Below, piece by piece: positions 46,166 to 54,859 of a DNA stretch of 64,000 nucleotides. How positions within the stretch are numbered: position 1 is the stretch's first letter; every line of letters begins with the position of its first letter. The DNA is taken from contig CASEHD010000015.1 in assembly GCA_949287655.1 (NCBI GenBank), forward strand, positions 1-64,000. Direction: 5' to 3'. Both the position numbers and the translations under genes were made by a program. The notes beneath the pieces are model-generated. The model had not been told where the DNA came from. It saw only the letters and a program-made list of their open reading frames with translations, and did no database searches. This DNA is from an uncultured Christensenella sp. (GTDB lineage: Bacteria; Bacillota; Clostridia; Christensenellales; UBA3700).

Positions 46166-47173
46166 ATGAAAAAGTTAACTGCTGTTATTGCAATTATGCT
46201 TGTCATCGCGTTCGCTGCCGCTATCTTCGTAGGCTGCGGAGACGATAAAGTTCCCGAAGACGCTGAATCCAGACCCCGTTACTCAGAAGGCTTCGGCGAT
46301 ACGTCCGGTCTTACCGCTACGACTCCGATCAGTTCGGATATGTCGGCGATCGAGATGCTCACCGCAGGCGTTGAGAACTACTACAACGCCGACTATATGG
46401 CTTCTTTGAGCGAAGGTTCCATCGATACGAAGGTCTTCGCTTTCACGATCGTTCAGTTCGTTCAGTCGATGACGATAAGAGACGGCAGCGCCGGCGGCGA
46501 CTACCGCCAGTTCAGCGACAACCAGTCCGGTACCAACAAGGACGATTCCTCGCTGCCTATCGATATATTCATCTGGGAAGAGACTTCTTATGAGAAGGCA
46601 GGCTCTGCAGAGACCGTAAAGTTCCACAACGGTGAAAAGAAAAATCTTGGCGCAGGTAAGGACACGGACGGCAAGTACACGATGTTCTTTGACGAAGGAA
46701 AGACCTTCAATGAGACCGCTACCTACGACAATATGGCTGATTACAAGAAGGATTACTCCGCAGATCCCACCAAGATCTGGATGTATGATCTGACCGGCAG
46801 CACCATCATCGAAGATCAGTGCACCGCTCCCGTTCAGAACGCTGACGGCGACTGGACTTTTACCATCGTCGGCGACCCCGATCTTTCCACCAAAGAATAT
46901 CAGGAACAGATGATGTATATGCTCAACGGACAGATCCCCGGCGACATGCTCAACTCCTTCGCGTTCACTACTATCAAACTCAACGTCACGATGAGCCCGA
47001 ACGGCTTTATCAAGAAAGTCGACATCCAGGAATCCTACGATATGGGGCTTAAGGTAGGCATCTTCAAGGCTACCGTAAGCATCGGTCTTAACTCCACGAG
47101 ATACTTCTCCTACAAGGAGACCGAGACCGGACTTACTCCGACCGACCTCGACGCTTATCTCGCAAGATTCTGA
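46166..47173 (+). CDS. Putative lipoprotein of unknown function
   Basis: A 335-residue predicted lipoprotein. The signal is MKKLTAVIAIMLVIAFAAAI followed by the lipobox-like FVGC, with Cys at residue 23. The mature part is acidic and rich in Thr, Asp and Tyr, without a family I recognise; a late segment (FAFTTIKLNVTMSPNGFIKK, ESYDMGLKVGIFKATVSIGL) suggests a beta-sandwich similar to LolA/LppX-like lipoprotein folds, which is only an impression. The ATG at 46166 follows AAGGAGA; 15 codons upstream in frame lack SD support. Monocistronic with promoter and terminator. Confidence 0.8.
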   Translation: MKKLTAVIAIMLVIAFAAAIFVGCGDDKVPEDAESRPRYSEGFGDTSGLTATTPISSDMSAIEMLTAGVENYYNADYMASLSEGSIDTKVFAFTIVQFVQSMTIRDGSAGGDYRQFSDNQSGTNKDDSSLPIDIFIWEETSYEKAGSAETVKFHNGEKKNLGAGKDTDGKYTMFFDEGKTFNETATYDNMADYKKDYSADPTKIWMYDLTGSTIIEDQCTAPVQNADGDWTFTIVGDPDLSTKEYQEQMMYMLNGQIPGDMLNSFAFTTIKLNVTMSPNGFIKKVDIQESYDMGLKVGIFKATVSIGLNSTRYFSYKETETGLTPTDLDAYLARF

Positions 47174-47192
47174 TAAAAGAAGATCAAAAAAC

Positions 47193-47222
47193 ATATCCGT
47201 CCGAAAGGGCGGATATTTTTTT
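47193..47222 (+). terminator. Terminator of the 335-residue lipoprotein gene
   Basis: Stem ATATCCG-TCC/GGG-CGGATAT around a GAAA loop, followed by T8. Strong intrinsic terminator. Confidence 0.92.
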
Positions 47223-47638
47223 ACTTAAAAGGTATTTAACTGAAAGAGAAGGTATGCGCTTTGAGTGCGGCGGAGTCGTTTCCGATACGATCAAGTATAT
47301 ACTACGGCGCGGCGACGGCAGGGCGCGCCGCGGAGAAACGCGAATTTGATTTAAGAGAGATAAGATTTAAAAACGCGCACGTCTGAAAAGGAAAATCAGA
47401 TGCCGCGTACGGCGCGGGAAACGCGGGCTTATTAACGCCGCCGAAAAGCGCGTAAATGCAGGGAGGCGAAAAGTTGCAGCAAGTCGTAAGGAACAGAGAC
47501 CGCCGGGCGTCGCGTTATCTTTATGGTAGAGGATAATATATTGACATATTTTCACCTTCTTTTCTGCGCGTAGCACGCGTAAGCCTGCGCGCGTGGAATA
47601 GTCATGTATGCGCGTGCGCGAAGATTTTTATAAAGTAC
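47223..47638. other. Intergenic region without recognised genes
   Basis: About 415 bases before the PAP2 operon. It includes alternating CG-rich runs (near 47570–47625: GCGCGTAGCACGCGTAAG and GCGCGTGCGCG) that can form several small hairpins. No supported ORF; the small minus-strand frame at 47367–47576 lacks an SD and any family likeness. Confidence 0.5.
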
Positions 47639-47667
47639 TTGATTATATGCGTAAAAGATTATATAAT
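47639..47667 (+). promoter_or_regulatory. Promoter of the PAP2–PAP2–AMP ligase–FGGY kinase operon
   Basis: TTGATT at 47639–47644, a 17-bp spacer and TATAAT at 47662–47667; start of transcription near 47674. It lies inside the longest frame of the first gene, which argues for the downstream GTG start. Confidence 0.75.
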
Positions 47668-47703
47668 ATTATAGGGCGCGCTTTTTGCATCCGAGGTGAA
47701 TTT

Positions 47704-48606
47704 GTGGAAAAAGACGGCAGATTTTCAAGAAAGATATTCTGGACAGTCAACGCGATCGCTTTTGCGTTCTTTATCGCGCTGATGGCAGTCGCGACGAAAT
47801 ACGACCTTCGGATAAATCACGCGCTGTCTGACGGAGACAGTTTTTTTGCCGATCTTTTCGCCATAGTCGGGGAGCTTCCCGCGTACGCAGTGGTGCCCGT
47901 GGGCGGCGTTATGGTCTTTTTCAACGCCGGTCTTTTCAGCGAAAAGTATCAACGCGTACTCATCCGCGCAGTAGGCTGTCTCGCCGTTTTCGGCGGCTGG
48001 TTCTTCTTTTTCTATGCGGGGACAAAGCTTACCGACGTTCCGCACCTTCTCGGTTTTTCCTTGGTCGGAGCGGCGGGTATAGGCGCGCTTTCGCTGTGGG
48101 TCGGTTCTTTGGTAAGAAGAGAGAGGATGGAAAAGCTGTTTAAATACGGCGTATTTCTGATCGTGTTCACTCTCGTTACGCTGGCGGTGATACAGATAAG
48201 CAAAAACGTATTCTGCCGTATGAGATACCGCGATATGCTGAAAGAAGGCAATTTCGACGGTTTTACGCCGTGGTATAAAATAAACGTCGGCAGGGAAAAT
48301 CCCAATCCCGATTATCATTATACGTCTTTTCCGTCGGGGCATACTTCGAGCGCCGCTCACGTATTCGTGCTGTGCGTGCTCTGCGACCTTTACCCCGCGT
48401 TGAACAATAAGCGGGTAAGGGCGGTAATGAACGCCTGCTGTTTCGCGTTCGTCGCCGTGGTCGGAATAGCGCGAATAGTCGACGACGCGCATTTTCTTTC
48501 CGACGTGCTCGTCGGCGGTTATATCACATATCTGATATACGTTCTTTGCCGCTACCTGTTTTTCGGCAAAGGCAAATACAATTTCAGGATAACTGAAAAA
48601 ACATAA
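47704..48606 (+). CDS. PAP2 family membrane phosphatase (first of two)
   Basis: A 300-residue membrane protein with about six helices and the PAP2 acid-phosphatase motifs: SFPSGHTSSAAH (central motif with His) and RIVDDAHFLSD (Arg-x5-His-x3-Asp). The first motif reads K-x6-R-Y (KNVFCRMRY) where most PAP2 enzymes have K-x6-R-P. Such enzymes dephosphorylate lipid phosphates, for example undecaprenyl or phosphatidyl species, on the outer membrane face. A GTG start at 47704 with SD GAGGTGA is chosen, because the longer frame begins upstream of the promoter. First gene of a four-gene operon. Confidence 0.85.
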   Translation: MEKDGRFSRKIFWTVNAIAFAFFIALMAVATKYDLRINHALSDGDSFFADLFAIVGELPAYAVVPVGGVMVFFNAGLFSEKYQRVLIRAVGCLAVFGGWFFFFYAGTKLTDVPHLLGFSLVGAAGIGALSLWVGSLVRRERMEKLFKYGVFLIVFTLVTLAVIQISKNVFCRMRYRDMLKEGNFDGFTPWYKINVGRENPNPDYHYTSFPSGHTSSAAHVFVLCVLCDLYPALNNKRVRAVMNACCFAFVAVVGIARIVDDAHFLSDVLVGGYITYLIYVLCRYLFFGKGKYNFRITEKT

Positions 48607-48621
48607 AGGAAGGGGAGAACC

Positions 48622-49497
48622 TTGAACAGTAGAAAGATTTATGTATGGTCATCGTTAGTGCTGGGGGCGCTGCTGGTGTTGCTTGCGGTCGGCACCCTGT
48701 TCGATCAGAAAGTTTCGGAGATATTGTATTTCCGCGACAATGCGTTCGGCAAGATATACGAGGCGATAGGCAAGATGCCGGCGTTCGTAATCGCGACTTT
48801 CGCGTGCTTTACCCTGGGAGAGGGAGCGAACAAGACAGAAAAGAAACAGGTCAAACGCTTTTTTTTCTATATATGCGGATATCTCGCGGGGATACTTGCG
48901 TTCATGGATCTCGGAGAGATGATCACGGGCAGCACGAAGATAGCTCTCGCGATAGGGGCGGCGCTTTCGATACCGCTTTCTCTGATCGCGTATCAAACGA
49001 TGAAAAACGTGAACAAAGAGGAATTCGCGGCGTTGAAAAAGTGGGCGCTGGTAGCGCTGTTCGCCGTCGCCGTGACGGGCGTCGCGGTGTTCGCTCTTAA
49101 AACAGTATGGGGAAGGGCGCGTTATGTGGACACGCAGAGGGGCGACGCGGTATTCTCTCCCTGGTATAAACTCGTGCGCGTGGACGGCGATTCTTTCCCG
49201 TCCGGTCACTCGGCTTTCGGCGGCACGCTTTTCCTTCTGCTCCCGCTTTGCGGCATATCCGCTAAGTTCAAGGGGAGGGAAAAAGAGATATTCGCCGTTG
49301 CGACGGTATTCGTCGCGGTAGTCATGATTGCCCGCGTCTCCGACGGGCACCACTATCTTTCCGACGTAACGGTAGGACTCGGCGTCGCCTTCGTCGTCGA
49401 ACTTGCGGTGATGATCATCGCTTACGGAAAGAAGATGGATAAAATGCAGTTCAACGTCGACAACAAACTCGAAAGGTTGCTAAATGCAGTATTCTGA
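48622..49497 (+). CDS. PAP2 family membrane phosphatase (second of two)
   Basis: A 291-residue paralogue of the previous gene, starting with TTG (SD GGAAGGGGAG just upstream). Motifs: KTVWGRARY (again K-x6-R-Y), SFPSGHSAFGG and RVSDGHHYLSD. About six helices. The two proteins share order of motifs and the same altered first motif, so they likely arose by duplication and may form a pair or act on related lipids. Its 3' end overlaps the ligase gene by 14 bases, with the ligase start inside. Confidence 0.85.
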   Translation: MNSRKIYVWSSLVLGALLVLLAVGTLFDQKVSEILYFRDNAFGKIYEAIGKMPAFVIATFACFTLGEGANKTEKKQVKRFFFYICGYLAGILAFMDLGEMITGSTKIALAIGAALSIPLSLIAYQTMKNVNKEEFAALKKWALVALFAVAVTGVAVFALKTVWGRARYVDTQRGDAVFSPWYKLVRVDGDSFPSGHSAFGGTLFLLLPLCGISAKFKGREKEIFAVATVFVAVVMIARVSDGHHYLSDVTVGLGVAFVVELAVMIIAYGKKMDKMQFNVDNKLERLLNAVF

Positions 49498-51133
49498 TAA
49501 ATCCATGTACAGGCATTTCGCGGATAACACCGCGCATCTGCCGGGTACAAACAAGTGCATATCTTATTACGGCAGAACGCTTTCGCGGCGCGAGTTTTTC
49601 GAGCACTGCGATATCCTGGCGGATTATCTGCGCGGCGTAGGCGCGGGCAAGGGCAGGAACGTCGTTCTGTGCTTACCCAACGTGCCCGACGCGATCGTTG
49701 CGTTTTATGCTATAAACAAGACTGGCGCGGTGGTCAACGCGGTGCATCCGCTGGTGACGGGACAGGCGCTCAGCGGGTTTATCAAGGATATGAACGCTTG
49801 CGCGGCGGTGGTTTTCGAGGAGTTCTGTCCGAAGTACGCCGATAGTTTTAAGGACGTGGACGTACCCGTGATAACGGCGAGCGCGGCGGACTATCTTCCG
49901 GCGGCGTTGAAACCGTTTTACAAACTGGCGAACGCGGACAAGAGAAAAGCTCTTTCAGGCAAAAACGTCGTAAGATTCGAGGATATAATAAAGGGAAAGG
50001 CCGCTTGCAAAAAGACGGGCGAGCCTTATCCGGAAATAAAAGGCGCGGACATCGCGGTGTATATGCACAGCGGAGGAACGACCGGGGATTCAAAGACGGT
50101 TATGCTGGACAACTCCGCGTTCAACTGCTTAGCCGAAAACGCACTCGCTCTGATCGGGGGGAAGCCGGTCGACGACCGCGACGGCATGCTGATGGTGCTG
50201 CCGATATTCCACACCTTCGGGTTGGGGATATGCATGCATACGACGATATGCGCGGGCGGTCAGGTCGTGCTTATGCCCAAGTTCGACCCGAAGCGCGCCT
50301 GCAAGCTGCTGAAGAGTACGTCGGCGACCTTTATTTCGGGAGTGCCCAACATGTTCGCGAAGATGCTGGATTCAGGGCTTTTCAAAGGAAAGTACGTAAA
50401 GAGGTTGAAGCATTGTTACTGCGGCGGCGACAAGCTGAGCAACAGCGTCAAGGAGAGATTTTACGAGGCGACGAAAGCTGCGGGGAATCCGATACGCTTA
50501 AACGAAGGCTACGGGCTTACCGAGGCGGGCATATGCTGCGTCAATACGCCCGAAAACTACCGCGAGGGATCTATCGGTAAACCGTTTAAGAACACGCGGT
50601 TCGGGATATTCGACGATGAGGACAAGCCTCTTCCTTGCGATACCGTCGGCAATCTGTGCATCAGTTCAAATACGATGATGACGGGGTACTACGGCGACGA
50701 AGAGGCGACGAAAAACGCGTTCTTCTTCGAAGGCGGCGTCAAATGGGTGCGCACGGGCGATATCGGCAGGATCGACAAGGACGGTTTCGTCTATTTCGTC
50801 GACCGCAAAAAGAGAGTGATCAAGATCGCGGGCAACAACGTGTTCCCGCAGGAAATAGAAAACGTGGTAAACAGAACGGAGGGCGTAAAACGCAGCTGCG
50901 TCGTCGCTATGCCGAGCAACGGAAAGCCCGCGGTGAAACTCATCGTCCAGCCTGCCGAAGGCGCGGACGAAAAAGACCTTGAAAAGAGGATCGTCGCGGA
51001 GATAAAAGCACAACTGCTCAAATACGCGCTTCCGAAAGTCGTGGAGTTCCGCGACAAACTGCCGCTTACGCAGATAGGCAAGGTAGACTACCGCAAACTC
51101 GAAGAAGAAGGAGGACAAAATGCCCAAGACTGA
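49484..51133 (+). CDS. Class I adenylate-forming ligase (acyl-CoA synthetase-like)
   Basis: A 549-residue ANL-superfamily enzyme that activates a carboxylate as acyl-AMP, then usually passes it to CoA. Motifs: MHSGGTTGDSKTVML (P-loop-like), LNEGYGLTEAGICC, VRTGDIGRIDKDGFVYFVDR and the C-terminal lysine motif PLTQIGKVDYRKLE. The closest general type is long- or medium-chain acyl-CoA synthetase; the acid is not predictable. It overlaps the genes on both sides by 14 bases, so it belongs firmly to the PAP2–kinase operon. Confidence 0.88.
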   Translation: MQYSDKSMYRHFADNTAHLPGTNKCISYYGRTLSRREFFEHCDILADYLRGVGAGKGRNVVLCLPNVPDAIVAFYAINKTGAVVNAVHPLVTGQALSGFIKDMNACAAVVFEEFCPKYADSFKDVDVPVITASAADYLPAALKPFYKLANADKRKALSGKNVVRFEDIIKGKAACKKTGEPYPEIKGADIAVYMHSGGTTGDSKTVMLDNSAFNCLAENALALIGGKPVDDRDGMLMVLPIFHTFGLGICMHTTICAGGQVVLMPKFDPKRACKLLKSTSATFISGVPNMFAKMLDSGLFKGKYVKRLKHCYCGGDKLSNSVKERFYEATKAAGNPIRLNEGYGLTEAGICCVNTPENYREGSIGKPFKNTRFGIFDDEDKPLPCDTVGNLCISSNTMMTGYYGDEEATKNAFFFEGGVKWVRTGDIGRIDKDGFVYFVDRKKRVIKIAGNNVFPQEIENVVNRTEGVKRSCVVAMPSNGKPAVKLIVQPAEGADEKDLEKRIVAEIKAQLLKYALPKVVEFRDKLPLTQIGKVDYRKLEEEGGQNAQD

Positions 51134-52679
51134 TCCGCTTATTCTGGTTTTCGACGTGGGTACTCAAAGTACGCGCGCGCTCCTTTTCGATCTGAACGGG
51201 AATCTCGTCGGCAAGACCAAGCACGACGAGCCGCCTTACATTTCGCAGAACGACAACAGAGCGGAAAAAAATCCGCTCGAATGTTGGCAAGGCATCTGTA
51301 CTGTCTCGAAATCGCTGAAAAAAGAGGTTGGCAACAGGTGGGACGATATCGTCGGCGTTTGCGCTACGAGCATAAGAAATTCTCTGTTCTTTTTGGATAA
51401 AGACGGCAATCCGACCAGAAACGCGATACTCTGGATGGATAAACGCGAGGTGAATTGCCCTGAGCCGATGCCCCTTCTGAACAGATGTCTTTACGCGATA
51501 GTAGGCATGGGCGAGACCGCCAAGGTCTCAAGGCGCACCAGCTACACCAACTGGGTCAGAGTGAATCAGCCCGACGTGTGGGCGCGTACGGCAAAGGTAG
51601 TAATGCCCACCGCCTGGTACAACTTCAAGTTTACCGGCAGGTTGGCTGACAGCAGAGCGGGTCAGGCTGCAAAGTTCCCTTACGACTACAAAAAGCGCGA
51701 CTGGATGAGTAAACGCGCGCTGAATTACCCCGTGTTCGGCTGCCCGGTCGAAAAGATGTGCGAGCTGGTCGATCCCGGCGAAACGATCGGATATATAACA
51801 AAAAAATGCAGCGACGAAACAGGGATCAAAGAAGGTCTGCCGTTTATCGCGACAGGCGCGGACAAGGCGTGCGAAACGGTCGGCAACGGCTGCCTTTCCA
51901 AAGAGGTCGCTTCTGTAAGCCTCGGCACCGCCGCTTCGGTAGAGATAACTACGGACAAGTACGTAGAGCCGGAAACGTTTATGCCCGCATACACCGCGGT
52001 CGCGAACGGGAAATTCAATCCGGAGATACAGATATTCAGAGGTTTCTGGATGGTCTCGTGGTTCAGGGATCAGTTCGCGCTGAACGAAAAGATAGAGGCT
52101 GAAAAACTGGGCGTATCCGCAGAAAGGCTGCTTGACGAGAAGCTGGAATCGGTGCCTCTCGGCTGCAACGGGCTGATTCTTCAGCCGTACTGGGGACCCG
52201 GTCTCAAGACCCCGCAGGCGAAGGGTATAATGATAGGCTTTTCGGATATTCACACCCGTCTGCACGTGTACAGGGCGATAATAGAAGGTCTCGGCTACGC
52301 GCTTTTCGACGGACTTGAGAACCTTCAGAGACGTTCGAGAAATAAAATCACTAAGATAGCGGTTGCGGGCGGCGGATCGCAAAGCGATATAATCTGCAAA
52401 ATAACCGCGGATATAATGGGCAGGGAAGTGTACCGCGTGCAGACTTACGAGACGAGCGGACTCGGCTGCTCTATTGTCGCGTTCAGCGCGCTTAAATACT
52501 ATAAGTCGATAGAAGAAGCGGTTTCTAAGATGGTCAGGGTAAAAGATACCTTCAAACCCGTAGAAGAAAACCACGCGAAATACATGCAGTTCTACTACAG
52601 GGTGTATAAGAAGATATACGAACGCAATCTCCCGATCTACAACGAACTTTACAAGATGATGGAAAAAGACCGCCTGTAA
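51120..52679 (+). CDS. FGGY family carbohydrate kinase
   Basis: A 519-residue sugar kinase of the FGGY family: phosphate-binding start VFDVGTQSTRALLFDLNGN, GVCATSIRNSLFFLDKDGN, ILWMDKRE, ATGADKACETVGNGCL and the C-terminal KIAVAGGGSQSDIICKITAD. It is more xylulokinase-like than glycerol-kinase-like, but the substrate cannot be named, and FGGY members act on many polyols and pentoses. It is the last gene of the operon; a terminator follows after 140 bases. The pairing with two lipid phosphatases and an acyl-activating enzyme is unusual. Confidence 0.9.
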   Translation: MPKTDPLILVFDVGTQSTRALLFDLNGNLVGKTKHDEPPYISQNDNRAEKNPLECWQGICTVSKSLKKEVGNRWDDIVGVCATSIRNSLFFLDKDGNPTRNAILWMDKREVNCPEPMPLLNRCLYAIVGMGETAKVSRRTSYTNWVRVNQPDVWARTAKVVMPTAWYNFKFTGRLADSRAGQAAKFPYDYKKRDWMSKRALNYPVFGCPVEKMCELVDPGETIGYITKKCSDETGIKEGLPFIATGADKACETVGNGCLSKEVASVSLGTAASVEITTDKYVEPETFMPAYTAVANGKFNPEIQIFRGFWMVSWFRDQFALNEKIEAEKLGVSAERLLDEKLESVPLGCNGLILQPYWGPGLKTPQAKGIMIGFSDIHTRLHVYRAIIEGLGYALFDGLENLQRRSRNKITKIAVAGGGSQSDIICKITADIMGREVYRVQTYETSGLGCSIVAFSALKYYKSIEEAVSKMVRVKDTFKPVEENHAKYMQFYYRVYKKIYERNLPIYNELYKMMEKDRL

Positions 52680-52819
52680 AGCCGCGTTGAGCATAAACGG
52701 ACGCCCGGACAGGAGATAATACGAACGGCATTCGGGCGACCAGCGCGGAGGGAGCGGCACTTGTCGCTTTTAAGCCGAACGGTATACCGGTCCGGTATCA
52801 TTTAGAACAGGTAACAAAA

Positions 52820-52856
52820 AGGCAACTGCGAATTGATTTCGCAGCCGCCTTTTTTT
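52820..52856 (+). terminator. Terminator of the PAP2/ligase/kinase operon
   Basis: A two-part stem: AGGC/GCCT outside and CTGCGAA/TTCGCAG inside, then T7. The convergent spoVG gene ends 34 bases later. Confidence 0.88.
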
Positions 52857-52890
52857 GAGGTGTTGTATTATAAAAGTGAGAATTGTTTTT

Positions 52891-53172
52891 TTACTCTTCT
52901 TTGCTAGCTCTTTCCGTTACCGCTTTTTCGTAAGCGGCGAGGACTGCGCGATTGATGACGTCGCGCGTTTCAGTGTTCAGCGGATGCGCAATATCCTTAT
53001 ATTCGCCGTCGGGAGTCTTACGGCTGGGCATCGCGATGAAGAGGCCCGGCTTTCCGTCGATTATCTTTATGTCGTGAATAACGAAACAGTCGTCGAACAC
53101 GACTGAAGCAGCGGCTTTAAGCCTGTCGTTTCCTTTGGAAACGAGCCTTATCTTGACTTCTGTGATCTTCAT
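52891..53172 (-). CDS. spoVG: SpoVG, RNA/DNA-binding regulator
   Basis: A 93-residue protein with the SpoVG core: MKITEVKIRLVSKGNDRLKA, ASVVFDDCFVIHDIKIIDG, GLFIAMPSRKTPDGEYKDIA and HPLNTETRDVINRAVLAAYE. SpoVG binds nucleic acids and affects sporulation, septation and virulence in Firmicutes. The ATG at 53172 (SD GGGG) is the family start; six extra codons upstream are possible but unlikely. Confidence 0.96.
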   Translation of the reverse strand: MKITEVKIRLVSKGNDRLKAAASVVFDDCFVIHDIKIIDGKPGLFIAMPSRKTPDGEYKDIAHPLNTETRDVINRAVLAAYEKAVTERASKEE

Positions 53173-53362
53173 AAATTTCCCCTGATTCAAATTTGCAATA
53201 TAAATATATCATAATATTCGTCAAAAAACAAGGTTTTTAATTAAAAAAACCTTAAAACATTTTTCGTTTTAGATTCGGGGAGAATAATCGTACACAAAGA
53301 AGCGATATGCACGAAAAAACCCGGAGTACGGTTTTGAAAAAGATAAAGAGGCGCGCCGTTGC

Positions 53363-53392
53363 ATGACAATTTTGCGGCGGCGGGCATATAAT
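53363..53392 (+). promoter_or_regulatory. Promoter placing transcription start at the murC ATG
   Basis: ATGACA at 53363–53368, an 18-bp spacer and a consensus TATAAT at 53387–53392. The murC ATG begins at 53398, 5 bases after the -10 box, where transcription would start. No SD is present. Confidence 0.65.
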
Positions 53393-53397
53393 GTTGT

Positions 53398-54759
53398 ATG
53401 CTCGATCTTACAGATTTTCACAACGTTCATTTTATCGGAGTCGGCGGCGTAAGCATGAAGGCACTCGCGCTGCTGTGCGCGCGGTGCGGGCTTAACGTGA
53501 CCGGCTCTGACAAAGCGTACTCGCCGGCATTGGACGCACTGTGCCAAAACGGAGTATACGCATACTGCGGCAGCGATCCCGCCGTCGTGGAAGGCGCCGA
53601 TCTCGTCGTATATACCGCCTGCATACCGGAAAGCGACGCAGAACTCGCGAAGGCGAGGGAGAAACGCAAGACGGTAATGGAAAGAAAGGCTTTTCTTGCG
53701 CTGGTCGAAAGACTGTGCAAGCGTACGGTTGCGGTCGCAGGTACGCACGGCAAGACGACCGCGACGGCTATGCTGTCCGCGATAATGAGCGGGCAGGGCG
53801 TGAAGTTCATAGGTCACGTCGGCGGAGATTTGCCGGGAGGAGAGATAAGCCTTACCGACAGCGGAAGGGACGTGTTTCTTACCGAAGCGTGCGAATATAA
53901 AAGAAGTTTTCTTTCTCTTTCGCCCGATATAGCCGTGATTCTCAACATGAAATTCGATCATCCGGACTGCTACCGCAATATGGACGAACTAAAAGACGCG
54001 TTCAGGCGTTTTGCAGACAACGTAAAAGAGGGCGGTCTGCTTGTCGTGGACCACGGCATAAAGGACGAGTTTTCTCCGCGAGGGGTGAGGAAGGTCACGT
54101 TCGGTTTTTGCGCGGACTGCGACTACCGCGCGGACGACGTGACGTATAAGGACGGCATATACTCGTTTTCGCTTTATCGGTATTCGCGCTGCGTCGGCAG
54201 ATATACGACTCACGTCTACGGCAAGCACAACATACTGAACGCGCTTGCAGCGCTCGCAGCAGCGGACGGGCTGGGTCTGGACATAGTTTACGCGGCTAAT
54301 TCTCTTTCCGCGTTTTCGGGCGTAAGCCGCCGTTTTGAATGTAAAGGCATGCTGGAAAACGGCGCGAGGGTGATACTCGACTACGCCCACCACCCTGATG
54401 AGATAGCCGCCGCGATCGACACCGCGAGGGTAATGACGAGGGGAGAGATAACCGCGTTTTTTGAGCCGCATACGTTCAGCCGTACGAAGTCTCTTATCGA
54501 CGATTTTGCGGACAGTTTTTACTGGGCGGACGAGGTTGTTATCCTGCCCACGTATGCGGCGAGAGAAAGCGGGATCGAAGGCGGCAGCGCTTACGATCTT
54601 TATCTGAAATTAAAGAAGAAAAAGGACGCCTGTCTGTATATGGAAGGGTACGAAGCCGCCGCGGACTATATAAAGACCCGCCTTTCGGGAAGGGGTATAG
54701 CGCTTTTGCTGGGAGCGGGAAAGATAGCTGATATTGCCGATATGCTTTTTAAGCGATAA
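53398..54759 (+). CDS. murC: UDP-N-acetylmuramate–L-alanine ligase
   Basis: Adds L-alanine to UDP-MurNAc in peptidoglycan synthesis. The 453-residue protein has the Mur ligase layout: an N-terminal UDP-binding Rossmann domain (NVHFIGVGGVSMKALALLCA), a central ATPase domain with VAVAGTHGKTTATAM and NMKFDHPDCYRN, and a C-terminal domain with DYAHHPDEIAAAI and FEPHTFSRTKSL. All key residues seem intact. The mRNA is predicted to be leaderless, as the -10 box is only 5 bases from the ATG and no SD is visible. Unlike in many bacteria, no other mur or fts gene is adjacent. Confidence 0.96.
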   Translation: MLDLTDFHNVHFIGVGGVSMKALALLCARCGLNVTGSDKAYSPALDALCQNGVYAYCGSDPAVVEGADLVVYTACIPESDAELAKAREKRKTVMERKAFLALVERLCKRTVAVAGTHGKTTATAMLSAIMSGQGVKFIGHVGGDLPGGEISLTDSGRDVFLTEACEYKRSFLSLSPDIAVILNMKFDHPDCYRNMDELKDAFRRFADNVKEGGLLVVDHGIKDEFSPRGVRKVTFGFCADCDYRADDVTYKDGIYSFSLYRYSRCVGRYTTHVYGKHNILNALAALAAADGLGLDIVYAANSLSAFSGVSRRFECKGMLENGARVILDYAHHPDEIAAAIDTARVMTRGEITAFFEPHTFSRTKSLIDDFADSFYWADEVVILPTYAARESGIEGGSAYDLYLKLKKKKDACLYMEGYEAAADYIKTRLSGRGIALLLGAGKIADIADMLFKR

Positions 54760-54811
54760 TTAACACGGGCAGGTAAATTTTTTAAATTTGATCTTTCTGA
54801 AAAGCAAAGAA

Positions 54812-54834
54812 AAAACCGCGCTTATCGCGGTTTT
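54812..54834 (+). terminator. Bidirectional terminator between murC and the dehydrogenase gene
   Basis: A perfect 9-bp stem AAAACCGCG/CGCGGTTTT with a CTTAT loop. Its A and T arms give tracts for both strands and both genes converge on it. Confidence 0.82.
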
Positions 54835-54859
54835 CGTCATTTTATCAAGGGGTGCGTTT

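Noticed and set aside
47608-47703. N-terminal extension of the first PAP2 gene
   Set aside because: It begins upstream of the promoter -10 box at 47662; the GTG at 47704 has an SD and begins just ahead of the first helix.
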